DNA of 64,000 nucleotides from JBFLVU01 sp037444825 (GCA_037444825.1 JBBILR010000013.1:1-64000); one strand, 5' to 3'. Positions 25,961-34,497 are shown, numbered from the stretch's first letter. The notes: a model not told the origin generated them from the letters alone. Program-made: numbers and translations.

Positions 25961-26805
25961 GGGAGCGGCTCGACCTCCAGGGCCAGGTCCAGGGCCGGGG
26001 CCGAATGGGTGAGGGCCCCCACGGAAATGAAGTCCACCCCCGTCTCCGCCGCCGCTCTCAGCCTCCCGGGGCGCATTCCCCCCGAGGCCTCCAGGAGAAG
26101 ACCGGGGGGGCGGCGCCGGACGGCCTCCGCCATCTCCGTGAGGGGCATGTTGTCCAGAAGAATGAGGTCGGCGCCGGCCTCCACCGCCTCCTGGAACTCG
26201 GAGAGGTTCCGCACCTCCACCTCCACTTTGAGGAGGTGCCCCGCCCGCTCTCTCGCCCGGCGCACCGCCTCCCCCAGGGAGGCGAAGCCCGCCAGGTGGT
26301 TGTCCTTGATGAGGATGCCGTCGGAGAGGCCCATGCGGTGGTTCCGCCCGCCGCCGGTTCTCACCGCGTACTTCTCCAGCGCCCGAAGCCCCGGCGTGGT
26401 CTTGCGGGTGTCGAGGATCCGGGCGCCGGTCCCCGCCACCTCCTCCACGCAGGCCCGCGTGAGGGTGGCGATTCCCGAAAGGCGCTGGAGAAGGTTCAGG
26501 GCCAGCCGTTCGCCGAGGAGAAGGGCGGGAAGGGACCCCTCCACCCGGGCGAAGGCGGCTCCCGGCGAAAGGAGATCCCCGTCCTTGGCCTGGGTGACGA
26601 AGGATGCGGAGGGGTCCAGCAGCTCGAAGGTCCTTTGGGCCAGGAAGAGACCGCAGAGGACCCCCTCCTGCCGGGACGTGAAGGAGCCCCGCGCCCGGCC
26701 GCAAAGGCCGAGGACCTCCGAGGTCCGGTCCCCCAGAGGGGCGTCCTCCCGAAGGGCGGCCCTCAGGAAGCGGTCCACGTCGAAGGGATTCAGCGGGGGC
26801 GCCAC
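25957..26805 (-). CDS. nadC: Nicotinate-nucleotide pyrophosphorylase (quinolinate phosphoribosyltransferase)
   Basis: The 282-residue enzyme makes nicotinate mononucleotide from quinolinate and PRPP. Diagnostic segments are REDAPLGDRTS near residue 16, LQRLSGIAT, the catalytic DTRKTTPGLR near residue 134 and VRTGGGRNHRMGLSDGILIKDNH split across about 150-170, then LLDNMP. GTG at 26805 is chosen because GGAGG lies 5 nt upstream, and it gives the expected family length. It overlaps the DUF721 gene stop by 16 nt. No nadA or nadB is in the window. Confidence 0.95.
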   Translation of the reverse strand: MAPPLNPFDVDRFLRAALREDAPLGDRTSEVLGLCGRARGSFTSRQEGVLCGLFLAQRTFELLDPSASFVTQAKDGDLLSPGAAFARVEGSLPALLLGERLALNLLQRLSGIATLTRACVEEVAGTGARILDTRKTTPGLRALEKYAVRTGGGRNHRMGLSDGILIKDNHLAGFASLGEAVRRARERAGHLLKVEVEVRNLSEFQEAVEAGADLILLDNMPLTEMAEAVRRRPPGLLLEASGGMRPGRLRAAAETGVDFISVGALTHSAPALDLALEVEPLP

Positions 26806-27062
26806 GTGATCCTCCGGAGGCGCCCGTAGCCGGCGGACGCGAGACGCCTCAGCAGGTCGCCTTCCAGCCCCTCCAGGGCCAGCCGCACCGAACGGTTCTC
26901 CGTGGCCAGCACCAGCTCGTCCCCCGTCCGCTCTACCGTGAGGGTTCCGGGAGCCAGGTGCAGGACGGCGTGGAGGAAGGGGGCGGGGTCGGCGGGGAAG
27001 AGGCGGCGAAAGGCGGGGCCCGCCGCCTCGCCCAGGGGCTGAAGGTCTTCCCTCCGGCGCAT
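26790..27062 (-). CDS. DUF721/DciA-like small protein
   Basis: The 90-residue basic protein resembles DUF721: a short helical N-terminus with FRRLFPA, then HLAPGTLTVERTGDELVLATENRSVRLALEGLEGDLL and a C-terminal RLRRITWRPR strand, matching the usual end of the family in which a beta hairpin and terminal strand carry basic residues. DciA proteins of this family load the replicative helicase; shorter DUF721 proteins may only share the fold, so function is uncertain. ATG at 27062 lies 2 bp after the lapB stop, and nadC starts inside its end. Confidence 0.65.
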   Translation of the reverse strand: MRRREDLQPLGEAAGPAFRRLFPADPAPFLHAVLHLAPGTLTVERTGDELVLATENRSVRLALEGLEGDLLRRLASAGYGRLRRITWRPR

Positions 27063-27064
27063 CC

Positions 27065-28243
27065 TCAGCCCTCCCCGTCGGCGAAAGAATCCCACTCCTT
27101 GCAGTTGGGGCAGCGGTGCAAAATTTCGAGGGTCCGGTAGCCGCAGGAGATGCAGACGTAGGGGTCGGCCATCTGCTCGCTGCGGGAGAAGGCCTCCGCC
27201 CACTCCGCCGCCAGGGAGGGCTCCACCGCGCCCTTCCGGAAGAGCCCCCAGAGGGTCTTCTGGACCTGCCGGGAGCGGCCGAAGTGGCGGACCAGGTGGC
27301 GGCTGAGGTCGGCCACCCGGTCCCTTTCGCCTCGCACGACCCTCTCCCCCAGCTCAAGGAGGAGGGCCCGCTTCTGTCCTTGTTCCATGCCCAGACGGTG
27401 GAGGGTCTCCAGGTAGCCTTCGGCGTCTCCCAGCCGCTGGTACACCTCCCGGAGGGCCTGGAGAAGCATGAAGCTCTTGTGGGGAGACTCGCCGAGGGCC
27501 TTCTCCAGGGCCTTCAGCGCCTTCTGGGGTTTGTCGGCGGAGAGGTAGAGGCGGACGAGGTGGAGGGTGGCCAGCGCGTTCTCGGGGTGGAGGCGCAGGG
27601 CACGGTGGAGCTGCCAGGCGGCCCGCAGGGTGGGGCCGCCCTCCAGGAGGGCGCCGGCCTTCTGCGCGAGAAGGTACGAGAGGGTCTTGGGGTCCTTCCG
27701 CCCCCGGACCTTCTGGAGCCGCGTGGCGTACTCGTAGGCGTCGCCCCACTCCCCCAGGTCCTCGGAGAGGCGCACCAGGTAGGCCAGGGCGTCGGGGTCC
27801 TTGGGGTTGAGGGCCAGGGCGTCCTTGAAGGTCCGCACCGCCCGGTCCATGAGGCCGCCGGTCTTGAAGTCCATGCCCAGGGCGTTGAGGGCCAGGACCT
27901 TTTCCTCCTCGGTGAGGCCCGCCCGCGTCAGGAGGGACTGGTGGACGCGGATGGCGCGGTCGATCTGGCCCCGCTGACGAAAGAGGTTCCCCAGCGCCAG
28001 ATAAACCTCGATGGGCTCCGTGGAAAGCTCCACCACCCGGCTGAGGTGGGCGATGGCCGCCTCCGGGTCGGAGGTGAGCATGGCGTACATCCCCCGGATG
28101 TAGTGTTGGGAGCGGCGGGCGTCCCTGGCCGTGCCGGCGCGCCGCTGGGGAAAGGGGATCCGCGCCCCTAAAAAGAGGCCCAGGAGAAAGACCAGGAGGA
28201 CCGTGGCCAGGACCCAGTTGGGAATCCCCAGAGCCTTCAGCAC
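27065..28243 (-). CDS. lapB: LPS assembly regulator LapB (YciM)
   Basis: The 392-residue protein has an N-terminal transmembrane helix (about 8-27), about nine TPR-like helix pairs (about 45-345) and a C-terminal rubredoxin-like metal site made of CISCGY and CPNCKEW at about 366-385. In E. coli LapB is anchored in the inner membrane, uses the rubredoxin domain and TPRs together, and promotes FtsH-mediated turnover of LpxC, limiting LPS synthesis. All three domains are intact. It overlaps lapA by 7 nt, and kdsC lies just upstream, so Kdo supply and LPS control are co-transcribed here. Confidence 0.93.
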   Translation of the reverse strand: MLKALGIPNWVLATVLLVFLLGLFLGARIPFPQRRAGTARDARRSQHYIRGMYAMLTSDPEAAIAHLSRVVELSTEPIEVYLALGNLFRQRGQIDRAIRVHQSLLTRAGLTEEEKVLALNALGMDFKTGGLMDRAVRTFKDALALNPKDPDALAYLVRLSEDLGEWGDAYEYATRLQKVRGRKDPKTLSYLLAQKAGALLEGGPTLRAAWQLHRALRLHPENALATLHLVRLYLSADKPQKALKALEKALGESPHKSFMLLQALREVYQRLGDAEGYLETLHRLGMEQGQKRALLLELGERVVRGERDRVADLSRHLVRHFGRSRQVQKTLWGLFRKGAVEPSLAAEWAEAFSRSEQMADPYVCISCGYRTLEILHRCPNCKEWDSFADGEG

Positions 28244-28590
28244 GGCCGGCCAGCCTCCTCGGCGGGGGTCTCCTCGAAGGCGCCGTCCCGGATGGGCAGG
28301 TTCCGCAGCTGGTCCACCTCGTGCTCCAGGTCACGAATCCGTTTCTTGAGCTCGCGCGCGCGAAAGAAGTGGTCCACCTGGTCCAGCATCCCCACCACCC
28401 AGAAAACGCAGAAGGCCACCACCAGCGGCAGGATGAGGAGCACCGGCAGGGGAACGCTCTGGTACTCCAGGATTCCGGGCACCACGACGAAAACCGTGGA
28501 GAGCTGGCGGTTGGCGAGGCTCAGGGCGAACCACCCGGCCAGGACGAGGCCGATGAGGAGCCACTTGACGGTACCGAGAAGGTTACGCAT
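28237..28590 (-). CDS. lapA: LapA-domain inner-membrane protein (DUF1049)
   Basis: The 117-residue protein has two transmembrane helices (about 7-28 and 45-70), then a cytoplasmic coiled coil (ARELKKRIRDLEHEVDQLRNL). The ANRQLSTVFVV segment between them is typical of LapA. In E. coli it forms a pair with LapB; the coiled coil is positioned to contact LapB. It overlaps kdsC by 8 nt and lapB by 7 nt, so the three are translated as a unit. Confidence 0.88.
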   Translation of the reverse strand: MRNLLGTVKWLLIGLVLAGWFALSLANRQLSTVFVVVPGILEYQSVPLPVLLILPLVVAFCVFWVVGMLDQVDHFFRARELKKRIRDLEHEVDQLRNLPIRDGAFEETPAEEAGRPC

Positions 28591-29149
28591 CCTCCGTCAC
28601 CTCCCAGAGGGCCCCCTCCGCGTCTTGGAGAAGGCCGCGGGCCTCGAGAACCCGGTCGATGAACTCCCGGACGGCCCCCCGGCCCCCGGGGGCCGAGAGG
28701 ACCACGTCCACCCTTTGGCGTACCAGCGGGTGGGCGTCGGCGGGGCAGGCCGAGACGCCCGCCCGGCGCAGGATGGGAAGGTCCAGCACGTCGTCCCCCA
28801 CGTAGCCCACCTCCCGGGCCTCCACCCCCGCCTCGGCCAGAATCTCCTCGAAGGGGGCCGTCTTGTCCAGGGCCCCTTGCCGGACGGGGGAGAGCCCCAG
28901 CTCGGAAGCCCGCCGGGAGACGATCTCGGAGGTCTTCCCGGTGAGGAGGCCCACGGCGAGGCCCGCCCGCCGGGCGAGGACGATCCCCGCCCCGTCCTTC
29001 ACGTCGAAGCGCTTCATCTCTGCCCCGCCGTCGGCGAAGTAGAGGCCGCCGTCGGTGAGGACGCCGTCCACGTCCAGGAGGATGAGGCGCAGAGCCCTCA
29101 GGCGGTGGGCCAGAGGTTCCTGGGGGGGTCCGTCGGACGGTGCGGTCAT
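28583..29149 (-). CDS. kdsC: 3-deoxy-D-manno-octulosonate 8-phosphate phosphatase
   Basis: The 188-residue HAD-family C0 phosphatase hydrolyses Kdo-8-phosphate to Kdo. Motif I reads DVDGVLTDGG near residue 26, motif II has the threonine in LLTGKTS near 69, motif III lysine is in LDKTAPFE and motif IV is GDDVLDLPIL near 118. No cap domain is present, as in KdsC. It leads a second minus-strand transcription unit, with a promoter at 29171-29198, although kdsD ends only 87 bp upstream. Confidence 0.93.
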   Translation of the reverse strand: MTAPSDGPPQEPLAHRLRALRLILLDVDGVLTDGGLYFADGGAEMKRFDVKDGAGIVLARRAGLAVGLLTGKTSEIVSRRASELGLSPVRQGALDKTAPFEEILAEAGVEAREVGYVGDDVLDLPILRRAGVSACPADAHPLVRQRVDVVLSAPGGRGAVREFIDRVLEARGLLQDAEGALWEVTEDA

Positions 29150-29170
29150 GGCGGCGCTCCCTACGGGCCA

Positions 29171-29198
29171 AGCATAGCACGGCCGCCCCGGGCCGCAA
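29171..29198 (-). promoter_or_regulatory. Promoter of the kdsC-lapA-lapB-to-prmA run
   Basis: On the minus strand TTGCGG (29198-29193) and TATGCT (29176-29171) are 16 bp apart, and TGC precedes the -10 (extended -10). The predicted start is about 15 nt before the kdsC ATG at 29149. Confidence 0.45.
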
Positions 29199-29236
29199 AG
29201 GTGGAGAAGGGGTGCGCAGGCCCCTGGCGCGAGGCT

Positions 29237-30196
29237 TCAGATGAGCTGGAGCCCCCAGAGGTCATGGAGGTGAAGGACCCCCTCCACGTGCCCCTCGCCG
29301 TCGGTGACGACGAGGGAGGTGATCTTCCGGCTTTCCATGACGCCCAATGCCTCCACCGCCATGGCGTCGGGGGAGATGGTGAGGGGATGGGGCGTGGCCA
29401 CCTCCCCGGCGGTCCGGCCGAGAAAGCCTCCGCCCTCCCGCTCGATGAGCCTGCGGACGTCCCCGTCGGTCAGGATGCCCGACAGGCGGCCCTGGCCGTC
29501 GGCCACGACGGTCATCCCCAGCTTCTTGGAGGAGATCTCGTAGAGGACGTCCTTCATGGGGGTTTCGGGGGCCACCCGCGGGATCTCCCGCCCCGCGTGC
29601 ATCAGCTCCCGGACCCGCATGAGGCGCTTGCCGAGCTTCCCCCCGGGGTGGAGACGGGCGAAGTCCTCGGGCTGAAAGCCCCGCCGCTCGATGAGGGCGG
29701 CCGCCAGCGCGTCGCCCAGGGCGAGCTGGGCGGTGGTGGAGGCCATGGGGGCGAGGCCCAGGGGGCAGGCCTCCTGGTCCACCGCCACGGTGAGGTGAAG
29801 GTCGGCGGCCCGGGCCAGGCTGGATCGGGGGTTCGCCGTGACCGCCACGAGGAAGGCGCCGATGCGCTTGATGTAGGGGGCCAGGCGGACCAGTTCCTCC
29901 GTCTCTCCGCTGTTACTGAGGGCCAGCACCAGGTCGGAGGCCTTGATCATCCCCAGGTCCCCGTGGAGCGCCTCGGCGGGGTGCAGGAAGAAGGAGGGCG
30001 TTCCGGTGCTGGCCAGGGTGGACGAGATCTTGTGGCCCACCAGGCCGCTCTTGCCCATTCCGGTGACCACCACACGGCCCGGGCAGGAGAGGATGCGGTC
30101 CACGGCGGTGGTGAAGGCGTCGTCGAGGCCGTCCCGGAGCCGGAGAAGGGCTTCGGCTTCGATGGTCAGGACCTTGCGGGCGGCGTTGAGGCTCAT
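29237..30196 (-). CDS. kdsD: D-arabinose-5-phosphate isomerase
   Basis: The 319-residue enzyme converts ribulose-5-phosphate to arabinose-5-phosphate, the first step toward Kdo. It has an N-terminal SIS domain with TGMGKSGLVGHKISSTLAS near residue 46 and SNSGETEE near residue 93, and the conserved LHPGGKLG near 178. Two CBS domains fill residues about 195-315. Length and order match KdsD/GutQ/KpsF. Its start overlaps the kdsA stop by 4 nt and it ends the pyrG-kdsA-kdsD unit. Confidence 0.94.
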   Translation of the reverse strand: MSLNAARKVLTIEAEALLRLRDGLDDAFTTAVDRILSCPGRVVVTGMGKSGLVGHKISSTLASTGTPSFFLHPAEALHGDLGMIKASDLVLALSNSGETEELVRLAPYIKRIGAFLVAVTANPRSSLARAADLHLTVAVDQEACPLGLAPMASTTAQLALGDALAAALIERRGFQPEDFARLHPGGKLGKRLMRVRELMHAGREIPRVAPETPMKDVLYEISSKKLGMTVVADGQGRLSGILTDGDVRRLIEREGGGFLGRTAGEVATPHPLTISPDAMAVEALGVMESRKITSLVVTDGEGHVEGVLHLHDLWGLQLI

Positions 30197-31026
30197 GGCG
30201 ACCTCCGGACGAGGTGGAAGAGGGCGGTGAGATGGTGGGCCAAGGCGGGGAACTCTCCCAGCGGAAGGGCGTTGGGGCCGTCGGAGAGGGCCTTTTCCGG
30301 CTCGTCGTGGACCTCGAAGAAGAAGCCGTCGGCCCCGGCGCCGGCGGCGGCCCGGGCGAGGGTGGGAACGAAGGCGCGCTGTCCCGAGGACTTGCCTCCG
30401 GCGCCGCCCGGGAGCTGCACCGAATGGGTGGCGTCGAAGACCACCGGGAAGCCGAGGGAGCGAAGGACGGGGATGCTCCGCATGTCCACCACCAGGTTGT
30501 TGTACCCGAAGGAGGCCCCCCGCTCGGTGAGGAGGATCTTCTCGCAACCGGAGGCCGTCAGTTTCTCCACGGCGTGGGCCATGTCGTAGGGGGAGAGGAA
30601 CTGCCCTTTCTTGACGTTCACGGGCTTTCCCGTCCTGGCGGCGGCGACGAGGAGGTCCGTCTGCCGGCAGAGGAAAGCGGGGATCTGGAGCACGTCCACC
30701 GCTTCGGCCGCCGGTTCGGCCTGGCCCGGCTCGTGGATGTCGGTGAGCACCGGAAGCCCCGTTTCGGCCCGGATGGCGGAGAGGATCCGGAGACCCTCCT
30801 GAAGACCCGGCCCCCGGAAGGAGGAGAGGGAGGTCCGGTTGGCCTTGTCGAAGGAGGCCTTGAAGACCAGCGGGAGGCCGTGGGAGCGGGACCAGGAGGC
30901 GAGCTGCAGGGCCAGGGCCCGGGCGTGGGTCTCCGACTCGATGACGCAGGGCCCGGCGATGAAGAAGGGGCTCTCGCCGCCGGCCACCACGCCGTTTCCC
31001 AGGGCCACGCGAACGACGGAATCCAT
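30193..31026 (-). CDS. kdsA: 3-deoxy-8-phosphooctulonate synthase
   Basis: The 277-residue class I aldolase-like enzyme condenses arabinose-5-phosphate with phosphoenolpyruvate to give Kdo-8-phosphate. Visible are IAGPCVIES at residues 22-30, FKASFDKANR near 55 with catalytic Lys, the VLTDIHE strand near 93, IPAFLCRQTDLL near 115, NVKKGQFL near 137 and FDATHSVQLPGG near 198. The catalytic Cys of the metal-dependent group is seen in AGPCV, and the DATHS motif fits. It lies 4 nt after pyrG. Confidence 0.95.
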   Translation of the reverse strand: MDSVVRVALGNGVVAGGESPFFIAGPCVIESETHARALALQLASWSRSHGLPLVFKASFDKANRTSLSSFRGPGLQEGLRILSAIRAETGLPVLTDIHEPGQAEPAAEAVDVLQIPAFLCRQTDLLVAAARTGKPVNVKKGQFLSPYDMAHAVEKLTASGCEKILLTERGASFGYNNLVVDMRSIPVLRSLGFPVVFDATHSVQLPGGAGGKSSGQRAFVPTLARAAAGAGADGFFFEVHDEPEKALSDGPNALPLGEFPALAHHLTALFHLVRRSP

Positions 31027-31030
31027 GGCT

Positions 31031-32656
31031 TCAGTCCTTTCCCTCCGCCTCCCGGCGCAACCGGTTCTCGTAGGAGGCCTTCACGAAAGCCCGAAAGAGG
31101 GGATGGGGGTTGAGAGGCCTGGACTTGAACTCCGGGTGGAACTGGCACCCCAGGAACCAGGGGTGGTCGGGAAGCTCCACCACCTCCACGAACTTCCCGT
31201 CCGGCGACATGCCGGTGAAGGCCATGCCGGCCTTCCGGAGGGGTTCGAGGAAGGCCTGGTTGAATTCGTAGCGGTGGCGGTGGCGCTCCTCGATGCGGAG
31301 CTCTCCGTAGGCCCGGTGGGCGAAGCTCCCCGGGGTGAGGTCGCAGGGGCACTTCCCGAGCCGCATGTTCCCGCCGTAGGTGTCGTCGCCCAGAAGGTCC
31401 CGCAGCTTGTAGAAGATGGGGGCGGAGGTGGAGGGGTTGAACTCGGTGGAGTTGGCGTCCTGAAGACCCGCCGCGTTGCGCGCGAACTCGATGGAGGCCA
31501 GCTGCATCCCCAGGCAGATGCCGAAGTACGGGATCCCGTGGAGCCGGGCGTACCCCGCCGCCTTGATCTTGCCCTCAACACCCCGCTCGCCGAAGCCTCC
31601 CGGCACCAGGATCCCGTGGGCGTCCCCCAGAGGGCCGGCGGGGCCTTCCCGCTCGATGTCCTCCGCCTCCACCCATTTGAGCCGGACCCCCAGCCTGTGG
31701 GCCACCCCGCCGTGGATCAACGCCTCGCGGAGACTCTTGTAGGAGTCCTCGTACTGCGTGTACTTGCCCACGATGGCGATGGTGACCGTGTCCTCGGGGT
31801 GCTTCAAGGCCTCGAGGAACTCCTCCCACTTTTCCAGGTGCCGTTCGTGAAGGGGAAGGCCGAGGTACTTGAGGAGGATGTAGTCCAGGCCCTCCTGGGC
31901 GAAGTAGAGGGGCACCTCGTAGACGTGCTCCACGTCCTTGGCGGTGATGACCGCCTCCTCCGCCACGTTGCAGAAGAGGCCGATCTTGGCCTTCATGTCC
32001 CTCGGGATGGGGTACTCGGTGCGGCACAGCAGGACGTCGGGCTGGATGCCGATGGAGAGGAGCTCCTTGACGCTGTGCTGGGTCGGCTTGGTCTTGAGTT
32101 CGTGGCTGGCCCGGATGTACGGGATGAGGGTCAGGTGCACGAAGACGGCGTTGGCCCGGCCCACCTCCAGCTGAAGCTGGCGGATGGCCTCCAGGAAGGG
32201 GAGGGATTCGATGTCGCCCACGGTCCCGCCGATCTCCACCAGGCACACGTCGAAGCCCCGGGCCTGGGCCTTGATGGCCTCCTTGATCTCGTTGGTGACG
32301 TGGGGAACCACCTGGACCGTTCCGCCGAGGAAGTCCCCCCGCCGCTCCTTCTCGATGACCTGGAGGTAGATCCGTCCGGCGGTGTAGTTGTTGCCCCGGC
32401 AGGAGACCTGGCTGGTGAAGCGCTCGTAGTGCCCGAGGTCCAGGTCCGTCTCGGCCCCGTCGTCGGTGACGAAGACCTCGCCGTGTTGGAAGGGGGACAT
32501 GGTGCCGGGGTCCACGTTGATGTACGGGTCCAGCTTCTGGATGGTGACCTTGAAGCCCCGCGCCTCCAGCAGACACCCGATGGAGGCCGCGGCGATGCCC
32601 TTCCCCAGCGAAGAAACCACACCTCCCGTCACGAAAATGAACTTGGCCATGGGCAC
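31031..32656 (-). CDS. pyrG: CTP synthase
   Basis: The 541-residue amidoligase makes CTP from UTP, ATP and glutamine. The N-terminal synthetase half begins KFIFVTGGVVSSLGKG, with the KLDPYINVDPGTMSPFQHGEV and DLGHYERF blocks. The C-terminal class I glutaminase has the nucleophile in GICLGMQLA near residue 390 and the histidine in CQFHPEFKSRP near 520. CTP is needed to activate Kdo (by kdsB, not in this window), which may explain the pyrG-kdsA-kdsD arrangement. GAAAAGGAG precedes the ATG. Confidence 0.97.
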   Translation of the reverse strand: MPMAKFIFVTGGVVSSLGKGIAAASIGCLLEARGFKVTIQKLDPYINVDPGTMSPFQHGEVFVTDDGAETDLDLGHYERFTSQVSCRGNNYTAGRIYLQVIEKERRGDFLGGTVQVVPHVTNEIKEAIKAQARGFDVCLVEIGGTVGDIESLPFLEAIRQLQLEVGRANAVFVHLTLIPYIRASHELKTKPTQHSVKELLSIGIQPDVLLCRTEYPIPRDMKAKIGLFCNVAEEAVITAKDVEHVYEVPLYFAQEGLDYILLKYLGLPLHERHLEKWEEFLEALKHPEDTVTIAIVGKYTQYEDSYKSLREALIHGGVAHRLGVRLKWVEAEDIEREGPAGPLGDAHGILVPGGFGERGVEGKIKAAGYARLHGIPYFGICLGMQLASIEFARNAAGLQDANSTEFNPSTSAPIFYKLRDLLGDDTYGGNMRLGKCPCDLTPGSFAHRAYGELRIEERHRHRYEFNQAFLEPLRKAGMAFTGMSPDGKFVEVVELPDHPWFLGCQFHPEFKSRPLNPHPLFRAFVKASYENRLRREAEGKD

Positions 32657-32688
32657 GCTCCTTTTCTCCGGCCTTCTCGCGGGCTTCT

Positions 32689-32717
32689 AGTCTAGCACGG
32701 GGGGCGGCGCCGGAAAA
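32689..32717 (-). promoter_or_regulatory. Possible promoter of pyrG-kdsA-kdsD
   Basis: On the minus strand TTTTCC (32717-32712) and TAGACT (32694-32689) are 17 bp apart and TGC precedes the -10 (extended -10). The -35 is a weak match. A start near 32682 would give a leader of about 26 nt. Confidence 0.35.
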
Positions 32718-32879
32718 GGAGCGCGGGGCGGTGGGCCGTCGAGGTTCCTGATGGCCCCCCGAGATGGCCTCCGCGGACGGATGTTCACTGGACATGAGCC
32801 TGTCCAGCAGGGGTCCCTGAATGACTACTTTGTTCACAGTTTCTCCAGAAAATGGGAACTTTGTTCTCCTTTTATGCAG

Positions 32880-32908
32880 TTGCATGAAGGCAGATATCGC
32901 TCTATAAT
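32880..32908 (+). promoter_or_regulatory. Promoter of the HD-GYP gene
   Basis: TTGCAT (32880-32885) and a perfect TATAAT (32903-32908) are 17 bp apart. Two copies of ACTTTGTTC lie upstream at 32827 and 32858, placed where an activator would bind, and a palindrome overlaps the -35. The start would be near 32915. Confidence 0.75.
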
Positions 32909-32949
32909 CTGCAAGGCGGGCTGAATAGTCCGTACTCGGAGGGGCGCCG

Positions 32950-34497
32950 GTGCACCGATCGCAAGGTCCGAGCGGGGCGGGAAACCCGAAACCTCCCGCA
33001 GAGGGGGGCCGGGGAAATCGGATCCTGGTCCTCGACGGGGACCCGAACCAGGCCGAGACGCTGAGGCGATGGCTGGCGGAGGAGGAACCAGGTTGCGTGG
33101 CGGCCTCCCTGCCCGCCCACGCCGAGCGGGAAGCCGCCGAGGCCCCCCCCGACGCCGTCCTGGTGGGCGGGGGCTTCACCGAGGCGGGATGGGCGTCTTT
33201 CTTCGAGCGATTGAAGCGCCTTCAGGCCGAGTTGCGCGTCCCGATCCTCCACCTGGCCCGGGAGGGGCGGGAGGCGTCCCATCTGCCCGCCGCGGCCCGT
33301 CCCGACGACGTGCTCGTCGGGCCCTGGAGCCGTGCCCAGATCACGGCCCGCCTCCGCTCCCTCCTGCAGACCAAGGCTCTTTCCGACCGGCTTCGGCTGG
33401 CCTACTTCCACTTGGACGAACTGGGGGAGTTCACCGAGCGGTACGCCGAGGAGATCGTCGCCGACTGGAGGCCGGAGGACCTGGCTTTCCGAATGGCCTC
33501 GGTCCTCCTGAGCCCCCGGGACGGATCGCCGCCGCGGCCGACCTTCATCTGGGGGTCGGCGCTCATCCGGGGGGTCCGCCACGGCATCGCCTGCGTTCGG
33601 CAGGGGGAACGGTGGGACATGCGGACCACCCGGACGGAGGCGGGGGAGGTGGAACGGCTCCTGAAACCCTTCGAGGCCGGCGACGGGGCCTACCTCTCCA
33701 ACGGCGCGCTGCCCGGAAGGCTCCGGGCCCTCCTGGGGGTGGAGGCGGAGCTCCCCCTGCCCAACTTCGCGGCGGTGTTCCGCCAGGGGGAGGCCCTCCT
33801 GGCCGCGGGGTACCCCTGGGAGGTGACGGTCCACGACCTCCCCCTCCTGCGGGCTTCCCTGCGCCAGTGGGCGGTCTTCAAACGGATCTGGCGGGAGACG
33901 CGGCGGACGGAGGAGGCCAACTTCCAGGCCATGGAGGCCCTCGCCCTGGCGGCGGAGCTCCACGACCCCGCCGCCGCCGGCCACGTCCGCCGGCTGAGGG
34001 CCTACACGCAGAGGGTGGCCGAGCTCCTGGGGCAGCCCCCCCGCTTCCTGCGGTGGGTCGGCCAGTGCGCCCAGCTCCACGACGTGGGGAAGATCTCCCT
34101 CCCGGCGGAACTCCTCCAGAAGCCCCGGACCCTTTCCGAGGAGGAGTGGACGGTGGTGCGCAGCCACACGGTCCTGGGCCAGCGGCTCCTCTCCAGCGCG
34201 CCGCAGCTGGCCATGGCGGCGCGCATCGCCCGGCACCACCACGAGAACTACGACGGGTCGGGGTACCCCGACGGCCTGAGGGGGGAGGAGATCCCCCTGG
34301 AAGCCCGCATCGTCAAGGTGGCCGACGTCTATGACGCCTTGAGGACCGCCCGGCCGTACAAGAGGGCCTACACCCACGAGGAGGCCCTCCGGGTCCTCCA
34401 GGAGGGGGACGGGCGGGTGGAGCCGTCCCACTTCGACCCCCGCGTGCTGGAGGCTTTCCTCGAAAGCCACGGGGAGATGGCCCGGATCTTCGACTGA
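32950..34497 (+). CDS. HD-GYP domain protein with degenerate receiver-like N-terminus
   Basis: The 515-residue protein has a receiver-like fold at about 23-140 in which the phospho-acceptor position reads DAVLVGGG and the usual KP pair is PW, so it is probably not phosphorylated. A middle region (about 150-315) of unknown fold follows. A C-terminal HD-GYP domain (about 320-515) has HD at 377-378, HHE at 430-432 and DGSGYP at 435-440, which fits an active c-di-GMP phosphodiesterase. GTG 32950 follows CGGAGGGG. It is monocistronic, ended by a hairpin at 34539, next to pilT. Confidence 0.9.
   Translation: MHRSQGPSGAGNPKPPAEGGRGNRILVLDGDPNQAETLRRWLAEEEPGCVAASLPAHAEREAAEAPPDAVLVGGGFTEAGWASFFERLKRLQAELRVPILHLAREGREASHLPAAARPDDVLVGPWSRAQITARLRSLLQTKALSDRLRLAYFHLDELGEFTERYAEEIVADWRPEDLAFRMASVLLSPRDGSPPRPTFIWGSALIRGVRHGIACVRQGERWDMRTTRTEAGEVERLLKPFEAGDGAYLSNGALPGRLRALLGVEAELPLPNFAAVFRQGEALLAAGYPWEVTVHDLPLLRASLRQWAVFKRIWRETRRTEEANFQAMEALALAAELHDPAAAGHVRRLRAYTQRVAELLGQPPRFLRWVGQCAQLHDVGKISLPAELLQKPRTLSEEEWTVVRSHTVLGQRLLSSAPQLAMAARIARHHHENYDGSGYPDGLRGEEIPLEARIVKVADVYDALRTARPYKRAYTHEEALRVLQEGDGRVEPSHFDPRVLEAFLESHGEMARIFD

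Larger units (their letters stand above)
32657..32949. other. Intergenic region between pyrG and the HD-GYP gene
   Basis: The divergent genes leave 293 bp. The pyrG side is GC-rich and holds a weak promoter. The right half (about 32815-32910) is markedly AT-rich for this genome and holds a direct repeat of ACTTTGTTC (32827-32835 and 32858-32866, 31 bp apart), a small palindrome ATGCA-GT-TGCAT that straddles the -35 box, and the HD-GYP promoter. Confidence 0.6.
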
